Below, piece after piece: positions 8,402 to 16,616 of a stretch of 64,000 nt of DNA. Position numbers and translations under genes: made by a program. The stretch is taken from NCBI RefSeq assembly GCF_051513965.1, contig NZ_CP195847.1:372001-436000 (forward strand). Reading direction: 5' to 3'. The notes under the pieces were generated by a model. It was given only the letters and a program-made list of their open reading frames with translations. It was not told where the DNA came from and ran no database searches. Position 1 is the first letter of the stretch, and each line of letters starts with the position of its first letter. This DNA is from Paramicrobacterium sp051513965. Lineage in GTDB: Bacteria; Actinomycetota; Actinomycetes; Actinomycetales; Microbacteriaceae.

Positions 8402-8770
8402 ATGATTCACGACAGGTCGAGAGATCGCACGAACAAGGATGCCCGCAACGCAGCGACCCCGCGTGAAGACGACCCGACCCTTGTGCGTAACCAACCCGCC
8501 CTGACGACGAGCACCGGGCTGCTGTGGCTGGTCTGCGGCGCAGCTCTTCTGCTCGTCTCCCTTGCGCTCATGATCCCACTCGCGCTCACGGGGGATCGCA
8601 TCACGATCATCGGCTCTGCCGCCATTGTGCTTCTGTATGCTGCGATGGTCGTCGTCAGGTTCGTCATCGGGAACAGACGGGCTCGGCTGACCTCCCTCGC
8701 GATCCTCATGATCGCGATCGGGGTAACCGCCGTGATCGTGCTCTACCTGGTTCCCTATGCTTCGGCGTAG
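8402..8770 (+). CDS. small membrane protein, three helices
   Basis: A 122-residue protein with a charged N-terminal tail (about residues 1-36) and three hydrophobic segments at about 39-62, 66-88 and 95-118. The ATG at 8402 has a GGAGGAGGAG ribosome site directly upstream. I do not recognise the family. The preceding 180 bases hold no gene I can support, and the gene stands alone. Confidence 0.6.
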   Translation: MIHDRSRDRTNKDARNAATPREDDPTLVRNQPALTTSTGLLWLVCGAALLLVSLALMIPLALTGDRITIIGSAAIVLLYAAMVVVRFVIGNRRARLTSLAILMIAIGVTAVIVLYLVPYASA

Positions 8771-9005
8771 CTCGTCGGGCGTAGAGAAGCTCTCCTTCAA
8801 GCCTCACTTGAAACTTGGTGAGGAGACAGGAATCTCTGAGGTTTCGTGACGATCCCCGTCATGGCGGGCGACGCGAGAAGCGCTCTGATGGTTCCCCACC
8901 TGGGGGACAAAGATTTCCTCCACAGCTCTGGCGGTACTCAGGTTCGGTTTGTTATTGTTTATCAATCCGTTACCTGACGAGCGTCCCCCATGCTCGCGGT
9001 AGCTC
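8771..9005. other. intergenic region upstream of the M23 peptidase
   Basis: No coding gene is supported here. An AT-rich stretch with GTTATTGTTTATCAATCCG around 8950-8970 stands out against the high-GC surroundings and probably contains the peptidase promoter. I looked for a cyclic-di-AMP riboswitch, common before actinobacterial cell wall hydrolases, and could not support one. Confidence 0.4.
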
Positions 9006-10664
9006 ATGCTGTGCCCCCTAGCGAAGAAAGTCCAACTGCCTGTGTCGAGCCGTGCCCGTGACGAGAGCAAATCCGTTCTCGACCCCTCCGGCACCTCTCC
9101 GACCCTTCGCGACGAGACCCCCGCTTTCGAGTCCCGCCGGGCACGCCGACTGCGTGAGGAGCGCGAAGCGCTCGCCCGTGCCCAGGCCGATGGTGTCGCC
9201 GATCTCGAGGCCGCCACAGACTCTGCGGCTCCGGCGAACACGACACTCCCGTCGCGTCGCGCACGTCGCCTTGCCGCGCAGAGTTCGGCTGAGAGCGCAT
9301 CGCCAGTAGAGGTCCCAGCCGAAAGCCAGCCAGCGACGTCGCGCTCGTCTGCGTCAGAGGCTCTGCCCAGCCGTCGCGCGCGTCGTCGCAACGCGGCTCC
9401 GAGTCAGAGTGAGCTCTTCGCCGGAATGGCTGAGCAGGCCTTGTCCACATCGCGTGTGTCGCGGGAGTCCTCGGTCGCCGTCCCACAGGCTGCACCTGCA
9501 CAGCCCGAGGTCGTCGCACCCGAGCCCATCGAGCCGGAGGTCATCGAGCCGGAGGTCACCGCGCACGAGACCGAGCAGCTGTCGTTCGACGAACTCATCG
9601 GGCCGACAGCTGCTGCCGAAGCCGATTCGGTCGAGACAGAGCCGGTCGTCGAGACAGAGCCGGTCGTCGAGACAGAGCCGGTCGCAGACACTGAGCGTCT
9701 CTTCGCGAGCGCAGACGATGCTCCGTCGCCAGAGTCGGTTCCGACTGCGACGGACTCCTTTGAGGCCATCATCGCCGGCGCGTTCCCGACCGACGCCTCC
9801 TCAGAGGCGCCCGAGGAAGAGCCCGCCAGCTCCGACACGACAGACGATGAGCCTGAGTCGACAGCGTCCGAGACGAAGCGCGAGCGTCGTGCTCGCCACC
9901 GTGCATCCTCTGACGCGCCCGTCGACCGTCCGCGCGCACCGCGCTCCATCCGCCGCATCGCGGCGCGCACAATGAGTGTCAGCGCGCTTCTCGCTGTCGG
10001 CCTGATGACCGTCGCCACATCTATTCCGGCGAACGCGCTTCTCAGCGCCGATGACGTGCAGCAGCAGAAGCGTCAAGCGTATGCTCAAGCCCAGTTCGGC
10101 ACTGACTCGACGCAGTCCATGGTCAACACGGCATCCGCCGACACATCGATTCACCGTGACACTTACGGCGCGCTCTCCGCGACCGAGGCTGCTGTCCAGC
10201 TCGGCATCAAGCCCGAGTCGACATTCACGAACGATCCGAACGGCACCGTTCAGTGGCCCTTCTCGGTCGGTGTGCACATCGGCAGCGGCTACGGCCCGCG
10301 TGCCGGCTGCTCGCTCGGCTGCTCGACGAACCACCTCGGCCAGGACTTCAACCCCGGCTACGGTGCTCCCATCCAGTCGATCGCCGACGGCGTCGTCGTC
10401 GAGTCGACCGACTCCGGCGGCGGCTTCGGCGTCAAGATCGTCATCGAGCACGTCATCGACGGCCAGATGATCCACAGTCTCTACGGGCACATGATTCCCG
10501 GTTCCCGTACGGTGCAGGTCGGAGACCACGTCTCGGTCGGTCAGATCATCGGGAAGACGGGCAACACCGGTATCTCCACCGGGCCGCACATGCACTTCGA
10601 GATCCTCATCAACGGCACAAAGAACGTCGACCCCCTCGCCTGGCTCTACGAGAACACCAACTGA
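9006..10664 (+). CDS. membrane-anchored M23 peptidase with long disordered N-terminus
   Basis: A 552-residue cell wall hydrolase. Residues 1-315 are a low-complexity, acidic and arginine-patched region with three SRRARR boxes about 40 residues apart (near 42, 82 and 121) and a tandem VETEPV repeat (near 209-226). One hydrophobic segment at about 320-348 acts as anchor or uncleaved signal. The C-terminal M23 (LytM) domain has the zinc motifs NHLGQDF (HxxxD, near 442) and HMHFEI (HxH, near 528), so it should be an active endopeptidase on peptidoglycan. The long N-terminus would lie in the cytoplasm. The start is uncertain; a GTG at about 9042 is an alternative. Confidence 0.85.
   Translation: MLCPLAKKVQLPVSSRARDESKSVLDPSGTSPTLRDETPAFESRRARRLREEREALARAQADGVADLEAATDSAAPANTTLPSRRARRLAAQSSAESASPVEVPAESQPATSRSSASEALPSRRARRRNAAPSQSELFAGMAEQALSTSRVSRESSVAVPQAAPAQPEVVAPEPIEPEVIEPEVTAHETEQLSFDELIGPTAAAEADSVETEPVVETEPVVETEPVADTERLFASADDAPSPESVPTATDSFEAIIAGAFPTDASSEAPEEEPASSDTTDDEPESTASETKRERRARHRASSDAPVDRPRAPRSIRRIAARTMSVSALLAVGLMTVATSIPANALLSADDVQQQKRQAYAQAQFGTDSTQSMVNTASADTSIHRDTYGALSATEAAVQLGIKPESTFTNDPNGTVQWPFSVGVHIGSGYGPRAGCSLGCSTNHLGQDFNPGYGAPIQSIADGVVVESTDSGGGFGVKIVIEHVIDGQMIHSLYGHMIPGSRTVQVGDHVSVGQIIGKTGNTGISTGPHMHFEILINGTKNVDPLAWLYENTN
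9630..9683 (+). repeat. three 18-base tandem units in the M23 gene
   Basis: Three copies of an 18-base unit beginning GTCGAGACAGAGCCG encode the VETEPV repeat in the disordered region of the peptidase. Copy number could vary by slippage. Confidence 0.85.
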
Positions 10665-10764
10665 ACTCACTGACCTGGTCCGCCCGGGTTTCTCTCTGCT
10701 GGCAGAGAACTGAATCACACGATCGCTGAGTCCGGTGATCGAGAGGCCGCCGCAGAGACAGAAT

Positions 10765-10795
10765 CGCGGTCCGGGCCGAGAGGGCCCGAACCGCG
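10765..10795. terminator. stem-loop between convergent M23 and GH13 genes
   Basis: CGCGGT-C-CGGGCC and GGGCCCG-A-ACCGCG form a 13-base-pair stem with one mismatch and a GAGA loop, 19 bases beyond the GH13 stop. No clear T run, so terminator function is tentative. Confidence 0.5.
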
Positions 10796-10814
10796 TCGGT
10801 CGTTCAGCGCTTGC

Positions 10815-12548
10815 TCAGAGAGCGGGAGTGCGCAGCCAGATCGTCGTGTCTGAGGCGACGCTGTTCACGGGGCAGGAACCGCTGGCGAGAAGCTGCTCTG
10901 CGCCGACGAGGTCGGCCGGCAGCGCGGCATCCTTCTCGCTCGTGTTCGCCACCACGGTCACGTCGCCGTTGGAGAAACGCAGCAGCTCATCGTCGCCGGT
11001 GTCTGCCCACGTCAGCTCCCCGAGGCCGAGCTCGTGCTCGGCGCGAAGCGACAGCGCCCGACGATACAGCTCGAGAGTCGAGGCGGAGTCGCCTCGCTGA
11101 GCATCCCGCGCGTACTCGGCCCAGAGCTCGGGCTGCGGCAGCCACGCCTCACCCGAGGCGCTGAAACCGTACGCGGGGCGGTCGGCCTCCCACGGGATCG
11201 GCACGCGGCAGCCGTCGCGACCGTAGCGTTCGCCGTTGGTCCGGAACCATGTCGGGTCCTGCCGCGCCTCATCGGGAAGCTCGATGACCTCGGGCAGGCC
11301 GAGCTCTTCGCCCTGGAACAGGTAGGCGCCGCCCGGGAGGGCAAGCATGAGGGTGGATGCTGCGCGAGCGCGGCGCAGCCCCAGCGCGGCATCCGGCTTG
11401 CCCTCGCTCTTCGGGCCGATGCCGTGCCCCTGCGGGTTCTCGACGGTCAGCGCGAGCCGCGAAGCGTGCCGCACGACGTCGTGGTTCGAGAGCACCCACG
11501 TGCTCGGGGCGCCCACAGCGCCGAATGCATTGATCGAATCGTCGATGACGCGGCGCAGAGCGGGGCCGCTCCACTCCGTCTCGAGGTACGGAAAGTTGAA
11601 GGCCTGCTGCATCTCGTCGGAGCGCACCCAGAGCGCCATCTTCGACAGCGGATCCACCCACGCCTCGGCGCAGAGCACGCGGTCGCCCTCGTACTCATCG
11701 AGCACGGTGCGCCAGTCGCGGTAGATCTCGTGCACGCCCTCCTGACCCCAGTACGGAGCCGAGACAGGGTCATCGTCGGCGGCCTGACCGCCCATGCTGC
11801 CTGCGCCGATCTGCGGGGTGAAGTCGGGCAGTCCATCGGCCTTGATGAGGCCGTGCGCGACGTCGACGCGGAAGCCGTCGACCCCGCGGTCGAGCCAGAA
11901 GCGCAGCACATCGCGGAACATCTCACGCACGTCATCGTTCGTCCAGTCGAAGTCGGGCTGGCTCGAGTCGAAGAGGTGTAGATACCACTGCCCGGGGCTG
12001 CCGTCGGCATCGGTCGTGCGCGTCCACGCGGGGCCGCCGAAGACCGAGTCCCAGTTGTTCGGCGCCTCGTCGCCGTGCGGGCCGCGTCCGTCGCGGAAGA
12101 TGTAGCGGGCGCGCTCCGGGCTGCCGGGCGCGGCGGCGAGCGCCTGCTGGAACCACTCGTGCTGATCGGAGGAGTGGTTGGGAACTAGATCGATGATCAC
12201 GCGGATGCCGAGCTCGTGAGCGGCATCCGTCATGCGGTCGAAGTCTTCGAGCGTGCCGAACAGCGGGTCGACCCCGCAGTAGTCCGCGACGTCATAGCCT
12301 GCGTCGCGCTGCGGCGATGTGAAGAACGGCGACAGCCAGATGGCGTCGACGCCGAGTTCGGCCAGCTCGGGCAGGCGAAGTGTGATTCCGGCGAGGTCGC
12401 CCACGCCGTCGCCGTTCGCATCGGCAAAGGAGCGCGGGTAGATCTGGTAGATCACAGCGGAGCGCCACCACTCGCGTCCAGGCGTGCTGGCAGGGACGGT
12501 CTCGGTGATCCCCGGCGCTGGGGTGCTGGCGTTGGTCATGCCGAACAC
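10815..12548 (-). CDS. GH13 alpha-glucosidase (oligo-1,6-glucosidase/maltase type)
   Basis: A 577-residue alpha-amylase-family enzyme hydrolysing short alpha-glucans to glucose. The four conserved regions are present: DLVPNHSSDQH, GFRVDVAHGL (nucleophile Asp), RVLCAEAWVD (acid Glu) and VLSNHDVVRH (stabiliser Asp). There is no signal peptide, so it acts in the cytoplasm on sugars brought in by the adjacent ABC system. The start may be the GTG at 12548 or the ATG at 12539. A LacI-type operator lies about 30 bases upstream, and the gene is divergent from the sugar-binding protein, so both arms probably share a repressor. Confidence 0.93.
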   Translation of the reverse strand: MFGMTNASTPAPGITETVPASTPGREWWRSAVIYQIYPRSFADANGDGVGDLAGITLRLPELAELGVDAIWLSPFFTSPQRDAGYDVADYCGVDPLFGTLEDFDRMTDAAHELGIRVIIDLVPNHSSDQHEWFQQALAAAPGSPERARYIFRDGRGPHGDEAPNNWDSVFGGPAWTRTTDADGSPGQWYLHLFDSSQPDFDWTNDDVREMFRDVLRFWLDRGVDGFRVDVAHGLIKADGLPDFTPQIGAGSMGGQAADDDPVSAPYWGQEGVHEIYRDWRTVLDEYEGDRVLCAEAWVDPLSKMALWVRSDEMQQAFNFPYLETEWSGPALRRVIDDSINAFGAVGAPSTWVLSNHDVVRHASRLALTVENPQGHGIGPKSEGKPDAALGLRRARAASTLMLALPGGAYLFQGEELGLPEVIELPDEARQDPTWFRTNGERYGRDGCRVPIPWEADRPAYGFSASGEAWLPQPELWAEYARDAQRGDSASTLELYRRALSLRAEHELGLGELTWADTGDDELLRFSNGDVTVVANTSEKDAALPADLVGAEQLLASGSCPVNSVASDTTIWLRTPAL

Positions 12549-12573
12549 TGTACGACAGTTTCGGTCACAATAT

Positions 12574-12585
12574 GAAAACGCTTGC
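12574..12585. promoter_or_regulatory. LacI-type operator upstream of alpha-glucosidase
   Basis: GAAAACGCTTGC resembles the CGCTTGC half-palindromes bound by MalR/LacI repressors and matches the site at 12670-12683. It lies about 25 bases before the glucosidase start. Confidence 0.5.
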
Positions 12586-12639
12586 TGTTCGGTGTCCCTT
12601 TTCTAGAACCACATTCGCGGGACGCGGGGAAAACCGCGG

Positions 12640-12668
12640 TTGTGATTTGAACTTGAGTCGTGTAAAAG
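12640..12668 (+). promoter_or_regulatory. promoter of maltooligosaccharide ABC operon
   Basis: TTGTGA at 12640-12645, a 17-base spacer and TAAAAG at 12663-12668, directly abutting the LacI-type operator. Confidence 0.5.
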
Positions 12669-12669
12669 T

Positions 12670-12683
12670 GGAAGCGCTTGCAT
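12670..12683. promoter_or_regulatory. LacI-type operator at the ABC operon start
   Basis: GGAAGCGCTTGCA is centred on the perfect palindrome AAGCGCTT and sits at the expected transcription start, where a bound LacI-family repressor would block initiation. No LacI gene is adjacent; the closest in the window is at 5134-6144. Confidence 0.6.
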
Positions 12684-12761
12684 TTCGAGGTCGACTTTTC
12701 GGGCCGCGAAGACGCAACACATGAAGCCGTCCCGGCACCACAGCACACGAAAGGCACACCA

Positions 12762-14000
12762 ATGAGGGTGACAAAGAATCCGATTCTCGCCATCGGAGCG
12801 ATGACGGCGGCCGCCGCTCTCGCTCTCACCGGCTGCTCCGGCAGCTCGAGCGGCGACGACGGCGGTGACACGAAGGGCTCCACGACGCTGACCGTGTGGG
12901 TGGATGCCGACCGTGCGCCCGTCCTGAAGGACGTCGCGGCCGACTTCGAGAAGGAGTCGGGCATCTCGGTCAAGCTCGTCCAGAAAGACTTCGGCAAGAT
13001 CCAGGAGGAGTTCGTCCAGCAGGTGCCCACCGGCAAGGGTCCCGACATCACGATCGGCGCCCACGACTGGCTAGGCGACTTCGTCACCAACGGCGTCGTG
13101 CAGCCCATCGAGCTCGGCGACACCGCGGGTGACTTCCAGGACGTCGCGATCACAGCGATGAGCTACGACGGCAAGACCTACGGGCTGCCGTACTCCATCG
13201 AGAACATCGCCCTACTGCGCAACACCGAGCTCGCACCCGAGGCCCCCGCGAGCTATGACGAGATGGTGCAGATGGGCACGGATGCCGGAACAGAGTTCCC
13301 GTTCCTCGTCCAGGTGGGTGAAGAGAGCGACCCGTACCACCTCTACCCGTTCCAGACGTCATTCGGCGCTCCGGTCTTCGGAACCAATGACGACGGCAGC
13401 TACAACCCCGACGACCTGCAGATCGGCAACGAGGGTGGCATCGAGTTCGCGAACTGGCTCGCTGAGCAGGGCGCGGCAGGTCTTCTCCCGACCACGGTCG
13501 ACGGCGACATCGCCAAGGAGAAGTTCGTGAACGGTGACTCGCCGTTCCTCATCACCGGGCCGTGGAACGTCGGCGCGGCCGAGGAAGCCGGCATCGACCT
13601 CGCGGTCGACCCGATCCCCGCACCCGGCAGTGAAGCCGCTCAGCCGTTCGTCGGCGTTCAGGGCTTCTACGTCTCGGCCAAGAGCAAGAACGTGCTCGCC
13701 GCGACCGAGTTCCTCACGAACTACATCGGCACCAAGGATGTCCAGGTCGACCTGTACAACGTCGGCAACCGCGCGCCGGCGCTGACCGCAGCCTTCGACG
13801 AGGTCAGCTCCGACCCGATCACCGCCGCGTTCGGCGAGGTGGGCGCGAACGGCGTTCCGATGCCGAACATCCCCGAGATGGGTGCCGTGTGGCAGTACTG
13901 GGGCGTGACTGAGGCCGACATCATCAACGGCAAGGGCGACCCCGCCGAGCTGTGGAAGAAGATGGCCGGCGACATCCAGAGCGCCATCGACGGCAAGTAG
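12762..14000 (+). CDS. MalE-type sugar ABC transporter substrate-binding lipoprotein
   Basis: A 412-residue extracellular binding protein for maltose/maltodextrin. The ATG at 12762 gives a lipoprotein signal peptide with the lipobox LTGC near residue 24, followed by a Gly/Ser/Asp linker. The mature part has TLTVWVDADRAPVLKDVAAD at its start and KGPDITIGAHDWLGDF, typical of cluster 1 maltose-binding proteins. An in-frame extension upstream lacks a ribosome site and would bury the signal peptide. It is first in an operon with two permeases and a GH13 enzyme; no ATPase gene is present, so a shared MsiK-like ATPase elsewhere is expected. Confidence 0.93.
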   Translation: MRVTKNPILAIGAMTAAAALALTGCSGSSSGDDGGDTKGSTTLTVWVDADRAPVLKDVAADFEKESGISVKLVQKDFGKIQEEFVQQVPTGKGPDITIGAHDWLGDFVTNGVVQPIELGDTAGDFQDVAITAMSYDGKTYGLPYSIENIALLRNTELAPEAPASYDEMVQMGTDAGTEFPFLVQVGEESDPYHLYPFQTSFGAPVFGTNDDGSYNPDDLQIGNEGGIEFANWLAEQGAAGLLPTTVDGDIAKEKFVNGDSPFLITGPWNVGAAEEAGIDLAVDPIPAPGSEAAQPFVGVQGFYVSAKSKNVLAATEFLTNYIGTKDVQVDLYNVGNRAPALTAAFDEVSSDPITAAFGEVGANGVPMPNIPEMGAVWQYWGVTEADIINGKGDPAELWKKMAGDIQSAIDGK

Positions 14001-14007
14001 TCACCCC

Positions 14008-14043
14008 GTCGTGTCGGTCGGGCCATCGCCCGGCCGACACGAC
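14008..14043 (+). other. intercistronic stem-loop between binding protein and permease
   Basis: GTCGTGTCGGTCGGGC and GCCCGGCCGACACGAC pair over 16 positions with one T/G wobble around a CATC loop. Such structures commonly protect the binding-protein message or reduce read-through so that it is made in excess over the permeases. Confidence 0.65.
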
Positions 14044-14061
14044 ACCGACGAGCAGGAAACC

Positions 14062-15672
14062 ATGAGCACTCAGACACCCCAGGCGCCGACGCGAAGCGAG
14101 CTGCGACAGCGGCGCCGAGCGCGGCGAATCGCAGAGCACGCGTCGGGCGGCATCCTTCCGCTCGTCATCAAGATCGCGCTCATCGCCGTCGTCGACGCCA
14201 TCGCGCTCTTCGCACTGTTCATCGCGATGTCGCAGAGCCAGTGGATCGTCTTCACGGTCGTGCTCGTGATCGCCGCCGCGGTGAACGTCGTGTACTTCAC
14301 GCGCGGCTGGCTGCCCGCGAAGTACCTCGCTCCCGGGCTCATCTTCCTGCTCATCTTCCAGGTGTTCGTGATCGGCTACACCGCCTACATCGCGTTCACC
14401 AACTACGGCACAGGGCACAACAGCACGAAAGAGGATGCCGTCATGGCCCTCGTGCAGTCCGCGCAGGAGCGCGTGCCCGACTCACCGGCCTACGACCTCA
14501 CCGTCCTCGAGCAGCTCGGAGCCTACAGCTTCCTCGTGACCGCGCCGGACGGAACTGTCAGCGTCGGCGACGACGACACGCCCCTCGGGGCAGTCGACGA
14601 CGCGGAGATGGAGAACGGCGTCGCCGTGGGGCTCCCCGGATACACGACGCTCGACTTCGAGGGCATCCTTCAGCACCAGAAGGAGATCGCCGCGATGACG
14701 GTGCAGATCTCCGACGACCCCAACGACGGCGCGCTTCGCACCCCGGACGGTTCGAAGGCGTACCTCTACGTCTCGACGCTCGAGTACGACGAGGCCGCGG
14801 GCACGATGACCGACACCACGACGGGAACGGTCTACAGCGACACCGGAGTTGGCGCGTTCACCGCCGAGAACGGCGAGCAGCTGATGCCCGGCTGGAGCAT
14901 CAACGTCGGCTTCGACAACTTCACGAAGGCGTTCACCGAGCAGAGCATCCGCGGGCCGCTTATCAGCGTCACGATCTGGACGTTCGTCTTCGCCCTGCTG
15001 AGTGTGCTCACGACGTTCGCCCTCGGGCTCTTCCTCGCCATCGTGTTCAACGACATGCGCATGAAGGGCCGCAAGCTCTACCGCGTCGTCATGATTCTGC
15101 CGTACGCCTTCCCCGGCTTTCTCGGCGCGCTCGTGTGGGCGGGGCTGCTGAACCGCGACTTCGGGTTCGTCAACCTCGTGCTGTTCGGCGGGGCGGACAT
15201 CCCGTGGCTCACGAACGAGTGGCTGGCCAAATTCAGCATCCTCTGGGTGAACCTCTGGCTCGGCTTCCCCTACATGTTCCTCGTGTGCACGGGAGCGCTG
15301 CAGTCGATTCCGGACGAACTCACCGAGGCGGCGACGGTCGACGGCGCGAAGCCGTTCGCGGTGTTCCGCCTCATCAAACTGCCGCTCCTCCTCGTGTCGG
15401 TCGCGCCGCTTCTGATCTCGTCGTTCGCCTTCAACTTCAACAACTTCAACCTGATCTACATGCTCACCGAAGGTGGGCCGAGGGATGCCTCTGCCGGAAT
15501 CAACGTCGGCGGAACAGACATCCTCATCTCAATGGTCTACAAGGTCGCATTCGACGGTGCGACAAGCGACTACGGTCTCGCGAGCGCCTTCTCCATCATC
15601 ATCTTCATCGTCGTCGCCGCGGTCGCGATCGTGAGCTTCCGACAGACCAAGGCCCTGGAGGATCTGAACTGA
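14062..15672 (+). CDS. MalF-type sugar ABC transporter permease
   Basis: A 536-residue inner-membrane permease. An N-terminal cytoplasmic arginine-rich tail precedes helices at about residues 30-55 and 57-78, a third helix near 92-113, a large extracytoplasmic domain (about 115-300, as in MalF P2) and then the permease core. The EAA loop that docks the ATPase reads ELTEAATVDGAKPFAVFRLIKLP (split here for reading: ELTEAATVDGAKP then FAVFRLIKLP). RBS GCAGGA precedes the ATG at 14062. The stop is one base before the next permease. Confidence 0.93.
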   Translation: MSTQTPQAPTRSELRQRRRARRIAEHASGGILPLVIKIALIAVVDAIALFALFIAMSQSQWIVFTVVLVIAAAVNVVYFTRGWLPAKYLAPGLIFLLIFQVFVIGYTAYIAFTNYGTGHNSTKEDAVMALVQSAQERVPDSPAYDLTVLEQLGAYSFLVTAPDGTVSVGDDDTPLGAVDDAEMENGVAVGLPGYTTLDFEGILQHQKEIAAMTVQISDDPNDGALRTPDGSKAYLYVSTLEYDEAAGTMTDTTTGTVYSDTGVGAFTAENGEQLMPGWSINVGFDNFTKAFTEQSIRGPLISVTIWTFVFALLSVLTTFALGLFLAIVFNDMRMKGRKLYRVVMILPYAFPGFLGALVWAGLLNRDFGFVNLVLFGGADIPWLTNEWLAKFSILWVNLWLGFPYMFLVCTGALQSIPDELTEAATVDGAKPFAVFRLIKLPLLLVSVAPLLISSFAFNFNNFNLIYMLTEGGPRDASAGINVGGTDILISMVYKVAFDGATSDYGLASAFSIIIFIVVAAVAIVSFRQTKALEDLN

Positions 15673-15673
15673 C

Positions 15674-16609
15674 ATGAGCCAGACACAGCAGGCGTCTCCC
15701 GCGACGCGCCAGGCCATTCCCACGGATGCCTCCGCCATTCCGGCGAAGCGCCCCTTCAGCTTCGGGCGCTGGTTCCGGGCCACCGGCTGGCGGCACCTCG
15801 TCGGCGTCATCGTCATCGTGTACGCCGTGTTTCCGCTGCTGTACGTGCTGTCGGCATCCCTCAACCCCAACGGCACCCTGCTGAGCTCGAACGGGCTCTT
15901 CGCAAAGATCGGACTCGACAGCTACGTCACGCTGTTCACCTCGCCGCAGCAGCCGTACGCCGCGTGGTTCGGTAACACGCTGTTCATCGGGCTGACGGCA
16001 TCCATCTGCACCGTCTTCCTCGGCGCGCTCGCCGCCTACGCCTTCAGCCGCATGCGCTTCACGGGCCGCCGCTTCGGCCTCGTCTCGCTGCTGGTCGTGC
16101 AGATCTTCCCGCAGCTGCTCGCGGTCGTCGCGATCTTCCTGCTGCTGAACACGATCGGCGACATCTTCCCGATTCTCGGCATCGACAACCAGATCGCCCT
16201 CATCGTCGTGTACCTGGGCGGCGCTCTCGGCGTGAACACGTACCTCATGTACGGGTTCTTCAACACCGTGCCGACAGCGCTCGACGAGGCGGCGAAGATC
16301 GACGGGGCGAGCCACGCGCGCGTGTTCTTCACGATCATCCTGCCGCTGGTCTCGCCGATTCTCGCGGTCGTGGGCCTGCTGTCGTTCATCGCCACCACGA
16401 ACGACTTCGTCATCGCGAGCGTCGTGCTCGTGTCTCCCGAGAAGCAGACTCTCGCCGTCGGCCTCTACCAGTTCGTCTCGCAGGAGTTCACGAGCAACTG
16501 GAGCGTCTTCGCCGCGGGCGCCGTGCTCGCTGCGCTCCCCGTGATGGCGCTGTTCCTCTACCTGCAGAAATACATCGTCGGCGGCCTCGTCGCCGGTTCC
16601 GTGAAGTAG
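15674..16609 (+). CDS. MalG-type sugar ABC transporter permease
   Basis: A 311-residue partner permease with six expected helices. The EAA loop ALDEAAKIDGASHARVFF is near residue 210. FRATGWRHLVGVIVIVYAVF marks the first helix and the C-terminus ends GGLVAGSVK, as in MalG-like proteins where the tail inserts into the ATPase. It forms a heterodimer with the upstream MalF-type protein and feeds maltooligosaccharides to the neighbouring GH13 enzymes. Confidence 0.94.
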   Translation: MSQTQQASPATRQAIPTDASAIPAKRPFSFGRWFRATGWRHLVGVIVIVYAVFPLLYVLSASLNPNGTLLSSNGLFAKIGLDSYVTLFTSPQQPYAAWFGNTLFIGLTASICTVFLGALAAYAFSRMRFTGRRFGLVSLLVVQIFPQLLAVVAIFLLLNTIGDIFPILGIDNQIALIVVYLGGALGVNTYLMYGFFNTVPTALDEAAKIDGASHARVFFTIILPLVSPILAVVGLLSFIATTNDFVIASVVLVSPEKQTLAVGLYQFVSQEFTSNWSVFAAGAVLAALPVMALFLYLQKYIVGGLVAGSVK

Positions 16610-16616
16610 GAGAAGC

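Noticed and set aside
8840..9005. Cyclic-di-AMP riboswitch upstream of the M23 peptidase
   Set aside because: Such elements often precede actinobacterial wall hydrolases, but I could not identify the conserved core or paired helices here.
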